Shown here: positions 57,241 through 64,000 of the stretch, piece by piece | How positions within the stretch are numbered: the stretch's first letter is position 1 | Layout of the letters: each line of letters begins with the position of its first letter | From: Prevotella sp. UBA2742 | GTDB taxonomy: Bacteria; Bacteroidota; Bacteroidia; Bacteroidales; Bacteroidaceae | Reading direction: 5' to 3' | DNA length: 64,000 nucleotides | Assembly (NCBI GenBank): GCA_002353485.1 | Contig: DEJS01000010.1 | Location: 143,872 to 207,871 of the forward strand | Notes under the pieces: model-generated | Told to the model about the DNA's origin: nothing | The model's database searches: none | The model's input: the letters and a program-made list of their open reading frames with translations, nothing else | Position numbers and translations under genes: made by a program

Positions 57241-59106
57241 ATGGGATTCTTTAAAAAGTTTTTAGGCGATGCCGCTGATGAACTCAAGAAGAACTTGGAG
57301 GAAAGTCGCAACGAGTTTATGAAGAGTTTTGATGACATGAAGAAAAGTGCATCAGGACAAAGGCAGGACTTCGATTCAGATGATGACGAAGATGACGACG
57401 AGCCTAAGATAAAAATAGGTGATGAGCAGAATGGTGTGCTGACGCTTTTTGAGGGCATTACCGAAATGGACGACGAGAGTCTGGAGGGTTACAAGCGTTT
57501 ACGCAAGATTGTATTCCCCGCCAGTCTGGAACGTTTGGATTCTGATGTCATTTGCGACCAGGAGGAATTGGAGGAGGTGGACTTCTCAAAGGTGAAGAAG
57601 CTGAAGACGATACCCGACGATTTCATTTCCGGGGAACACAAAATCCGTCGGTTTGTCATCCCTAACGGTGTTACTACCGTAGGCGACGGATTCCTTGGAG
57701 AAGCGGAGGACGGCACAGAGGTCTTTGTGCCCGCATCGGTGAAATCTTTAGGATACATCACAGGAAACAACGACAACAACATGGTGGTGTATCTTTACGC
57801 GGCAAACATCAACATCGAGGATGTGGAGGAAGATGTCAAGACCTTCTACGTACCGTCGCAGAGCTATGGGCAATATGCCTTGAAGCTCAAGAAGTGCGAC
57901 AGCGAGGCCCGTCTGCGCGAAATGCCTGCCGACAAGGTGAACTTCTACAGCAGCGTGGCATCAGCAACCAGCCCTGCCAAGGCAAGTGTACCGTCAGCCC
58001 CAACAAGGGAGACAAGAGCAGCGAAGGACAGCAGTACGCCGTTGACACATCCGGCAGCCATGAGCCTACAGCCGTTTGAAGAGGAATACAACGACATGCT
58101 CTTTGACCACGACTTCATGTTTGTACAGGAACCGGAAAGCGGCGAGGATGTGTATGAGATAGCTTACCAGGATGACTCCGACCTGTATATCAGGAAAACC
58201 GACGAAGGAAGGGTGTACCGTTTCTATATGTACTCCACTGGCAAGTTGTGTATTGACAAGGACTATCATGCGTTCAGCAAGGTGGATCTCAAAGAGTTTG
58301 ACTTCGAGAGATACTGCAAGGACTATGAGAACGACGAAGTGGAAGACAGGGAGGAGTACGAAGTAGACAAGGAGACGTTCTACGGAATGACGGCTAACAA
58401 CGCAGCTGAGAAAGAAAACTACATTCTCCCGGACTGGGAGTTTGAGCAGTTTGGCAAGGAAGAGAACGATTTCCTGCACAAGCACGGCTTCAAGTTCCCC
58501 AGCGATATTGATGTCATCTACGATATGGTGATGAACGAAAACTATGGTCTCTTCCTTGCAAAGACCAATACGGGGCGCTATTTCCGCATTAATCCGTTCG
58601 ACACCGGCGAACTGCTCATAGACAAAGACCTGGAGGCATGGTGCCTCTATGAGTTACGTCCATTCGACTTTGCCCGCTTCTGCAAGGACTATGAGAACGA
58701 CGCTATAGGAGACATCGATGACTACAACATCGATGACGTAAAGGCATTCTATGGAGTCAAAGAGCCGTCGGATTTGACAACGGCTACAGGGAGGACAACG
58801 CCTGTCAGCACTGCCCCACAATCATCTCCACAGATGCCGCCCCAGATGCCGCCCCCCATGCCGGGCATGCAGCAGCCGATGCCACAAGTCAGCTATATGA
58901 TTGGTGTCAACGGCCAGCAGGTCGGACCCTTCGGGTGGACTCAGCTGCAACAGTTCGTCCAACAGGGACTGCTCACCCAGCAGACCTACGTGTGGACGCA
59001 GGGCATGCCCCAATGGCTGATGGCCGCACAGGTGCCAGAGTTGCAGCCGCTTTTTGCGAATGTGGTTCCGCCACTTCCAGGCGTACCACCCATGCCGGGA
59101 GTGTAA
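57241..59106 (+). CDS. LRR protein with duplicated middle module and C-terminal GYF_2 domain
   Basis: A 621-residue protein. The N-terminus starts MGFFKKFLG like the SPFH/GYF_2 protein, then comes an amphipathic helix and a very acidic stretch (about 42-60). BspA-type leucine-rich repeats follow (about 68-215, 'LRKIVFPASLERLDSDVI', 'IRRFVIPNGVTTVGDGF'). Two copies of a module of about 105 residues come next (279-383 and 404-506), each beginning F-x-x-E-x-N-D and ending FYGM/FYGV and sharing 'RYCKDYEND' or 'RFCKDYEND'. A Met/Pro linker and a GYF_2 domain (about 550-607) with a PLPGVPPMPGV tail close it. There is no signal peptide. The repeated module is unfamiliar to me. It may be a recognition subunit of the cluster (inference). 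Confidence 0.7.
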   Translation: MGFFKKFLGDAADELKKNLEESRNEFMKSFDDMKKSASGQRQDFDSDDDEDDDEPKIKIGDEQNGVLTLFEGITEMDDESLEGYKRLRKIVFPASLERLDSDVICDQEELEEVDFSKVKKLKTIPDDFISGEHKIRRFVIPNGVTTVGDGFLGEAEDGTEVFVPASVKSLGYITGNNDNNMVVYLYAANINIEDVEEDVKTFYVPSQSYGQYALKLKKCDSEARLREMPADKVNFYSSVASATSPAKASVPSAPTRETRAAKDSSTPLTHPAAMSLQPFEEEYNDMLFDHDFMFVQEPESGEDVYEIAYQDDSDLYIRKTDEGRVYRFYMYSTGKLCIDKDYHAFSKVDLKEFDFERYCKDYENDEVEDREEYEVDKETFYGMTANNAAEKENYILPDWEFEQFGKEENDFLHKHGFKFPSDIDVIYDMVMNENYGLFLAKTNTGRYFRINPFDTGELLIDKDLEAWCLYELRPFDFARFCKDYENDAIGDIDDYNIDDVKAFYGVKEPSDLTTATGRTTPVSTAPQSSPQMPPQMPPPMPGMQQPMPQVSYMIGVNGQQVGPFGWTQLQQFVQQGLLTQQTYVWTQGMPQWLMAAQVPELQPLFANVVPPLPGVPPMPGV

Positions 59107-59141
59107 CATCATGAAACTTATAAACATTTAAGCATTCAAGT

Positions 59142-59852
59142 ATGTATTCAAATGAAATGGAATCCCTCATCCAGGCAGTTTTGGAGGATGGGGTCTTAAC
59201 AGAACAAGAAAAGCGAGTCCTTGTTAACAGGGCACAAAAAGAGGGAATCGACATCGATGAACTTGAAGTATATATCCAGTCTTTGCTACAAAAGCGGAAT
59301 CAGGCAGAAACAAACAGGGAGATTGAGGAAGAACGTAGCCGCAAGCATGGCATCTTACAGAAATGCCCAAATTGTGGCGCTGCAGTTGAGTCTGGTATTG
59401 CCAAGTGTACCTCCTGTGGATATGAGTTCAGAGGGTTAAATGCCAATAAATCAAGCGAGAGACTCTCTAAAATGCTGAATGACGTAAAAGGAGAAGATTC
59501 ATTTGAAAGACTGGGGAAACAGGCAACAATAGTTTCATCTTTTCCTATACCCACGACAAAAGAGGATTTGCTGGAATTCTTAATCTCAATGACTTCAAAA
59601 GAGAAGGTCACTGGATATTTCCAACCAGAACGTTCGCTGAAAGAAGCATACAGAGCTAAAATGGACGAGTGTATCATGAAAGCTCGTATCAGTTTCCCCA
59701 ACGACCCAGTAATGCAACAGGTAGTAGCAGAGGCTCAAGCAGCATTAGATGTACCTTTGAAAAATATCACCAAGGTTATTTTAACATATATTGCTATTGG
59801 CTTTGGAATCATGTTTGTTTTAGCACTTATATTGATAGCACTTGGTATTTAA
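59142..59852 (+). CDS. TerB-like / zinc-ribbon tail-anchored protein, copy 2
   Basis: A 236-residue shorter relative of the genes at 56177 and 60805. It has a TerB-like unit (about 5-48, 'VLEDGVLTEQEKRVLVNRAQKEGIDIDELE'), a C4 ribbon (Cys75, 78, 89, 92), a central helical domain (about 100-205), and a C-terminal transmembrane helix (about 208-236) ending with the protein. The tail anchor would place the ribbon and TerB-like unit in the cytoplasm. Low GC relative to the cluster start. It sits 35 bp after the LRR gene and 14 bp before the next gene. Confidence 0.68.
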   Translation: MYSNEMESLIQAVLEDGVLTEQEKRVLVNRAQKEGIDIDELEVYIQSLLQKRNQAETNREIEEERSRKHGILQKCPNCGAAVESGIAKCTSCGYEFRGLNANKSSERLSKMLNDVKGEDSFERLGKQATIVSSFPIPTTKEDLLEFLISMTSKEKVTGYFQPERSLKEAYRAKMDECIMKARISFPNDPVMQQVVAEAQAALDVPLKNITKVILTYIAIGFGIMFVLALILIALGI

Positions 59853-59866
59853 AATGGGATATAATT

Positions 59867-60742
59867 ATGACATTAGACGAAAGAATACAGAAAGACTTGA
59901 CGGAACTCTACAATGGTGGAGATAATCAAGGTGAGATCAAAAATGCATTGGCTTTAAATGGCCTTATCCAAGCAAAGTCTGGGCAAACATCGTTTGCTAC
60001 CAGGGCTTTGCCTGGATATTACGCAGGCGACCGTAAGGCAAAGACGGTCATGGTGATGCTAAATCCTGGCATGGATGTAGATGAAGCCAATGACAATCTG
60101 ATGTGTGACATCTGCAAACGTTCTATGAAGAATGCTGCTGATATTGAGAACTACCATCAATGGTGTGTAGAGTATGGCCATATTGACCGAAGCCGACTCG
60201 ACAATTTCGACCTGAAACAAGCATTCTTTCTCCACAAGTGGAAAGGTACAGGTATTTCTCTCCCAACTAATTTAATCGCAAATCCAAAAAGCGACAAACA
60301 GACTTTGCTTGATGCCAAGGAAATAGTTCTTACTCAGAAATTACAATTAGATTTGATTCCTTATGCTTCCAGTTCGTTTGGTAAATTTGCTAAAAATAAG
60401 CTATCATTAGTTTTCCCCTTTATTGAGACTGTGTTCGACGAAATCTTCTCGCACGACAGACAATTTGTCATTTTCTGTTCTCGGAAGTTCGAGCGTGTTT
60501 TTAAGGAATACAACAAAGACCAAACATATCCTGGAACAATAGATTTCTTAGGAACCTATTCACAAAAAATAGTTGGTAGTAAAATAAATGGATCTTGTAG
60601 CAAAATATGCATTCATTACAATAATATGTCTATAGATGCTATCATAGCCAATACATTCCCTAATCAGGCATTGCCAAATGCATACGATAAGATGGAGGAA
60701 TATGGTGCATTTTGTTATAGCGTTTACAATAAGAAAGATTGA
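59867..60742 (+). CDS. Unrecognised soluble protein (possibly uracil-DNA-glycosylase/DUF1643-like)
   Basis: A 291-residue protein without signal or membrane helices. A hydrophobic strand followed by Asn-Pro-Gly ('KTVMVMLNPGMDVDE') recalls the 'MLNPS' strand of DUF1643/UDG-like folds, and a second strand with 'FVIFCSRKF' could be the corresponding C-terminal strand, but the match is weak and by eye only. 'DICKRSMKNAADIENYHQWC' adds two Cys. The chosen ATG (59867) lies 14 bp after the previous stop; a longer frame overlaps the preceding gene. Low GC. It interrupts the run of TerB-like genes, so it is a candidate accessory or effector part. Confidence 0.6.
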   Translation: MTLDERIQKDLTELYNGGDNQGEIKNALALNGLIQAKSGQTSFATRALPGYYAGDRKAKTVMVMLNPGMDVDEANDNLMCDICKRSMKNAADIENYHQWCVEYGHIDRSRLDNFDLKQAFFLHKWKGTGISLPTNLIANPKSDKQTLLDAKEIVLTQKLQLDLIPYASSSFGKFAKNKLSLVFPFIETVFDEIFSHDRQFVIFCSRKFERVFKEYNKDQTYPGTIDFLGTYSQKIVGSKINGSCSKICIHYNNMSIDAIIANTFPNQALPNAYDKMEEYGAFCYSVYNKKD

Positions 60743-60804
60743 TTCCATAACATAGGAGACTATAAGTATATATTAACGGCAAAGATAGTAAAAAACAGAT
60801 AATT

Positions 60805-61893
60805 ATGGCAAAGCAATTAATTCCTGAAGAACTGGATCAACTTATTCAGGAGTATTTAACTGATGGTGTACTCACAGACAAAGAACGCCAAGTGATTCTT
60901 CGTAAAGCAGAGGGTATGGGACTTGATCGTGACGAGATAGACTTGTATCTTGATGCTCAAGTGCAGAAAATTGATCAGGCAACCGATGCTGCTGCACGCA
61001 GACAAAAAGGCAAGACATGCCCCTACTGCGGTGGCTCAATTCCTCAACTGGCAGACAAATGTCCGCACTGTGGTGAAAATATTACAGCCGAGGCCAGCAA
61101 CGAACTACAAGAGATTTTTGACAATCTGGAAGATGCACTTGTCAACCTGAAATCGGCTAAGGATATTCATACTAGCAAGGCTACTGTTGAACGATATGCC
61201 CGCAAAGCGAAAATGTACTATGGTAGTAATCCTAAGGTGCAGAAGTTGTTGGAAGAGATCGAGATGGAGACCGTCAATGCAGAAAAGAAAGCAAAGTCAT
61301 TGGCACGTAAGAACACTTTAGTAAGCATTTTAACCTATAATATGAAACTCACAGTAGGAGTTATCGTAGTATTGGCAATAATCCTTTTTGTGGGTATTCG
61401 AGCTATGCTGCCAGGATCTGTAACATCAGACCCCCAGAAATGTACCGAAGCGATTAGAACAGCACTTAAAAATAATGATGTAGAGACAGCGGTTTCACTA
61501 TATAAAGGTTTTGACGGTTATAAATCCAAACTAGGATATAGCGAAGAAGATTTGGCTAGAGCATGTATAAAGGCTGGAGATATTGATAAAGCATTAAGTC
61601 TTACAGGAAAAAGAGATCCTGCAAATGCCTTTGATGATGACAAACCAATATTTGCCGAAATAGAGCAAGCATATCTTGAAAAAGGTGAACTCGAAAAAGC
61701 TATTGAAGTATGGGACAGAAGTGGATGGTGTGCTAAAGATAACTTCAGAATTCTTTGTCTATGCATTGACAAAATGAAGGAGGAAAAATCTTCTCAAGAA
61801 ATTAAAAATTTCATTATTAAACATATGTCTTTGTTTTATGATGAAGATCAAGCAAAATATAAAAAACAATTATTTGATTATGCAGGGATCTAA
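60805..61893 (+). CDS. TerB-like / zinc-ribbon membrane protein, copy 3, with TPR-like C-terminus
   Basis: A 362-residue paralogue of the gene at 56177. Residues 1-158 (TerB-like unit, ribbon Cys72, 75, 86, 89, helical stretch) are nearly the same, and the first 200 bp are almost identical DNA with scattered silent changes beyond. The protein then has a transmembrane helix (about 181-199) and a different C-terminal domain made of helical pairs that look like TPR/SEL1 units ('NDVETAVSLYKGF', 'GDIDKALSLTGK', 'GELEKAIEVWDRSG'). The orientation of the helix would expose the C-terminal domain outside the cytoplasm or vice versa; this is not resolved. Its start context (AATTATGGC) is also the same as copy 1. 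Confidence 0.72.
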   Translation: MAKQLIPEELDQLIQEYLTDGVLTDKERQVILRKAEGMGLDRDEIDLYLDAQVQKIDQATDAAARRQKGKTCPYCGGSIPQLADKCPHCGENITAEASNELQEIFDNLEDALVNLKSAKDIHTSKATVERYARKAKMYYGSNPKVQKLLEEIEMETVNAEKKAKSLARKNTLVSILTYNMKLTVGVIVVLAIILFVGIRAMLPGSVTSDPQKCTEAIRTALKNNDVETAVSLYKGFDGYKSKLGYSEEDLARACIKAGDIDKALSLTGKRDPANAFDDDKPIFAEIEQAYLEKGELEKAIEVWDRSGWCAKDNFRILCLCIDKMKEEKSSQEIKNFIIKHMSLFYDEDQAKYKKQLFDYAGI

Positions 61894-62050
61894 ATATATT
61901 TTGAAATAAAACCCAGTTAAATATTAGAACCAGTCGAACGCGCATCCTTACGCTGGAGGCAGGCGGGCGGCTTTCTCATCCTGTAATAAAAAGGTCTTGG
62001 GGCGCCCATTTAACCAAAGGGTAAATTACATACAAGATATAGAGGGGCGT
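61894..62050. other. Unexplained GC-rich patch in an AT-rich spacer
   Basis: A 157-bp gap with AT-rich ends and a GC-rich centre (about 61936-61975, containing GGAGGCAGGCGGGCGG). One frame stays open from here into the next gene but has no ATG. It may be a recombination scar or a decayed coding piece. No promoter box, terminator or known RNA was recognised. Confidence 0.4.
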
Positions 62051-62347
62051 ATGGAAGAAAGCAAAAATACCATCTATTTTGAGTCCGATGATGAATTCAC
62101 TGATTTCTGTGTGGCTCCCTATGCGGTTGTCAAGCAATCGGAGAATGGTACTTATTACGTAGAAGGAGATTATTCGGATGAATACTTAGATTGTATAGAA
62201 CAAGGAAAAACATTTATTATCAAGGATGAGGATTCCGTAGTCTTTGAAAGACAATGTGTCTCGAAAAGAGTACCTGTGGAAGGGACAAATAGAACAACCT
62301 TGGTGCAACTGGATGTTGATAATCTTGAGGAGTATTGGGAGGAATAA
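62051..62347 (+). CDS. Small acidic protein of unknown function
   Basis: A 98-residue, strongly acidic protein ('IYFESDDEFTDFCVAPYAVVKQSENGTYYVEGDYSDEYLD' region; ends DNLEEYWEE). A beta-rich small fold is likely, with no signal or membrane segment. The ATG at 62051 is chosen because it follows a purine-rich GAGGGG; a TTG 54 bp upstream in frame would add a stretch encoded by the odd GC-rich patch. It lies 17 bp before the helicase gene. Small acidic proteins next to DNA helicases may be inhibitors or adaptors, but nothing here proves that. Confidence 0.5.
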   Translation: MEESKNTIYFESDDEFTDFCVAPYAVVKQSENGTYYVEGDYSDEYLDCIEQGKTFIIKDEDSVVFERQCVSKRVPVEGTNRTTLVQLDVDNLEEYWEE

Positions 62348-62364
62348 TAGAAGCAGGATTTTGT

Positions 62365-64000
62365 ATGGGGATCAAGCAACAATTATCAGCCTGTCTGAAA
62401 CAGACGGCACAGATGGAAGAGGAGGCTCAGAGCCTTGGGTTGGCTCCAAGCGAACAAGTGCGCTTGGCGGCGCTGTTGCGATCTGCTAAGGATGCATTGG
62501 CGGAGGCTGAAAAGCTGATGCCTCAGGAGTGTGGTAGCGAACAGCAGGAAACGGCTACGAAGTTACGTCTGTGGGAACGCAAGTTGCTCGATTTGAGCCT
62601 GCGCAACAATCTGCTCAATATGAAACTGGGCAAGAATGCCATTCGATATGAACATGACGACATTGCAACTTTAGAAGATGAACTGGACCAAGGCAAGGAG
62701 TTTATTCTGGAGCAGAAAGAACTAAAGGGTATTTATCGTGCCGTGCGTACCAATCTGGAAGAGAGTGGTGTCAATACATTGTTTCTGACACTTGGCACAT
62801 TGCAATGGAATGAAAGAGCAGGAGGCCGTCAGTATGCTGCACCTATTCTGTTGGTGCCTGTTGAGATAGTACCCATGAAAAAGGGAGCCTACGCCATTCG
62901 CAAGCGTGATGAAGAAGTAATGCTCAACATCACACTGATGGAGATGCTCAAACAGCAGTTCGACATTGATGTAGAAGGTGTTAACCCCTTGCCGAAGGAT
63001 GCCCACGGCATTGACGTGAGTCTGGTACTCCATCTGGTACGTGAGGCCGTCAAGGAACAAACGGAATGGGAGGTCGTCGAAGACTCTGTACTAGGCATCT
63101 TCTCGTTCTCGAAGTTCGTTATGTGGAATGATATCCATAGTCATGGAACTGCCGTGATGGAAAGCCCTATCACCAGTTCTTTGGTGGAGGGGCGACTCAT
63201 GATGGCAGATGAGGGGGACCCCATAGATGCACGCCAATTGGACGCCACTATGAGACCAGAAAAAATGGCACTGCCTGTAGATACGGACTCGTCACAGTTG
63301 GAGGCTGTTGCAGAGTCGGAACGGGGGCGTTCCTTTATCCTCTTCGGCCCTCCAGGAACAGGAAAGAGTCAGACCATCACCAATCTCATTGCCAATGCGC
63401 TCTATCATCAGAAACGTGTGCTCTTTGTGGCTGAGAAGAAAGCAGCGCTCGATGTGGTTCAGTCACGACTGGCAAAGATCGGACTGGCACCCTTTTGCTT
63501 GGAACTACACTCCAATAAGGTGGATAAACAGCATTTCCTGCGCCAGATGCAGCAAGCCATCGATGCCGTTGGTGCTGAAGCTCCAGATGGTTTCCAAAGA
63601 GTGGCAGACCAACTCTTTCAGCAACGGTTGCAACTCATTCAATATATCAATGCGCTACATCAAAAACAGGAAGATGGTTCATCGCTCTATGATGCCATCA
63701 ACCGCTATCTGACATTGAGTGCTGAGCGTGGTGGTCATCCGCTCAGTGGACTGATGCCTAAGCAACGTCCACAATCGAAAGTGTCATCATATATCATGGG
63801 CGACACATTTGAAAAGCAATTGCCACTTCTGCCCCAGATTATTGATGGTGTGAAGAAGCAATTGGAGCGTGGACGCCAGATGTCATACTTCAACAAGACG
63901 CCACGCCAACTGTTAGAGGCTGATTACAAGTGGCGTAAGTTCGCAGCATTGGCTGATGTCAGTAATGATTTGCTCGACGACCTTGATGCACTCAATGCTG
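62365..64000 (+). CDS. DUF4011-type superfamily 1 helicase, N-terminal part (cut by window end)
   Basis: Open from the ATG at 62365 to the window edge: 545 codons without a stop. A helical start is followed by the DUF4011-like segment ('LRLWERKLLDLSLRNNLLNM') and a domain with 'FLTLGTLQWNE' and 'APILLVPVEI'. The first helicase motif comes at about residues 329-336, with Walker A GPPGTGKS in a 'SFILFGPPGTGKSQTITNLIA' context, and motif Ia 'KRVLFVAEKKAALDVVQSRL'. Full-length relatives are commonly over 1500 residues and end with further helicase motifs and a nuclease-like domain, so most of this gene lies outside the window. It is the probable last or near-last gene of the cluster and 17 bp after the acidic protein gene. 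Confidence 0.8.
   Translation, partial: MGIKQQLSACLKQTAQMEEEAQSLGLAPSEQVRLAALLRSAKDALAEAEKLMPQECGSEQQETATKLRLWERKLLDLSLRNNLLNMKLGKNAIRYEHDDIATLEDELDQGKEFILEQKELKGIYRAVRTNLEESGVNTLFLTLGTLQWNERAGGRQYAAPILLVPVEIVPMKKGAYAIRKRDEEVMLNITLMEMLKQQFDIDVEGVNPLPKDAHGIDVSLVLHLVREAVKEQTEWEVVEDSVLGIFSFSKFVMWNDIHSHGTAVMESPITSSLVEGRLMMADEGDPIDARQLDATMRPEKMALPVDTDSSQLEAVAESERGRSFILFGPPGTGKSQTITNLIANALYHQKRVLFVAEKKAALDVVQSRLAKIGLAPFCLELHSNKVDKQHFLRQMQQAIDAVGAEAPDGFQRVADQLFQQRLQLIQYINALHQKQEDGSSLYDAINRYLTLSAERGGHPLSGLMPKQRPQSKVSSYIMGDTFEKQLPLLPQIIDGVKKQLERGRQMSYFNKTPRQLLEADYKWRKFAALADVSNDLLDDLDALNA

Noticed and set aside
1..64000. CRISPR arrays, tRNA or rRNA genes, insertion sequences
   Set aside because: Direct repeats found are short tandem units without spacers, and no cloverleaf, rRNA motif, transposase or integrase was recognised. 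A tRNAscan or ISfinder run could still find something missed by eye.

Overview
The window looks like a chromosomal segment of a Bacteroidales bacterium, most likely Prevotellaceae (Prevotella/Segatella-like). The evidence is: a recurring Bacteroidetes-type -7 promoter box (TAnnTTTG, usually TACCTTTGC) just upstream of many starts; few Shine-Dalgarno sequences; a type III glutamine synthetase; the AguA/AguB putrescine pair; a hybrid-two-component-like regulator ending in an AraC domain; a TonB-dependent receptor; and LytTR signalling. The species call is inference. No rRNA, tRNA, CRISPR array, transposase or integrase was recognised.

Positions 1-47,000 are mostly GC-rich housekeeping genes in short operons: MFS transporter and TonB receptor (minus); queC; radA; an orphan substrate-binding lipoprotein plus a TPR protein; an envelope operon read leftward (kdsA, kdsD, a degenerate HTCS-like regulator, a PLD-family cardiolipin synthase); an MscS channel divergent from a BadF/NAGK-type kinase; a GH5 mannanase-like lipoprotein; a leftward efflux operon (TolC, HlyD, MacB-type ATPase and permease, LytS-type kinase, LytTR regulator); dedA, a TPR protein, glnS, mltG; malQ; a carboxypeptidase-regulatory-domain protein; gph; glnN with aguB and aguA; a miniature ABC-type ATPase overlapping a NUC1 endonuclease; a PurF paralogue without the catalytic N-terminal Cys; nif3; a coiled-coil zinc-ribbon protein; and an HsdR_N-type nuclease-fold protein.

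From about 47,000 the character changes: lower and patchier GC, modular proteins and paralogous duplication. A membrane Ser/Thr kinase (with a 9-codon leader ORF that has a strong SD) converges on a small regulator-like gene. Then, behind one promoter and a roughly 190-nt leader, comes a rightward cluster: a zinc-ribbon/SPFH-like coiled-coil protein; a gingipain/caspase-fold protease with a visible His/Cys dyad; an SPFH protein with a C-terminal GYF_2 domain; a TerB-like/zinc-ribbon membrane protein; a LRR protein with a duplicated middle module and a GYF_2 domain; a second and a third TerB-like/zinc-ribbon membrane protein (the third nearly a copy of the first in its N-terminal half, with a different C-terminus); an unrecognised soluble protein; a small acidic protein; and the start of a DUF4011-type superfamily 1 helicase cut by the window edge. 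Shared modules (TerB-like 'DGxLxxxE' helices, C4 ribbons, GYF_2 domains, Pro/Met-rich tails) run through almost all of these proteins. This suggests one assembled membrane-associated stress or defence machine with a protease effector, and it is the best candidate here for an undescribed system.

Smaller oddities: a 7-bp repeat family (AGTTGAC/AGTTGAG) inserted in frame in two unrelated proteins and sitting on two stop codons; several nearly leaderless promoters; three convergent gene pairs whose stop codons overlap by 4 bp; and several tandem-repeat terminator regions.
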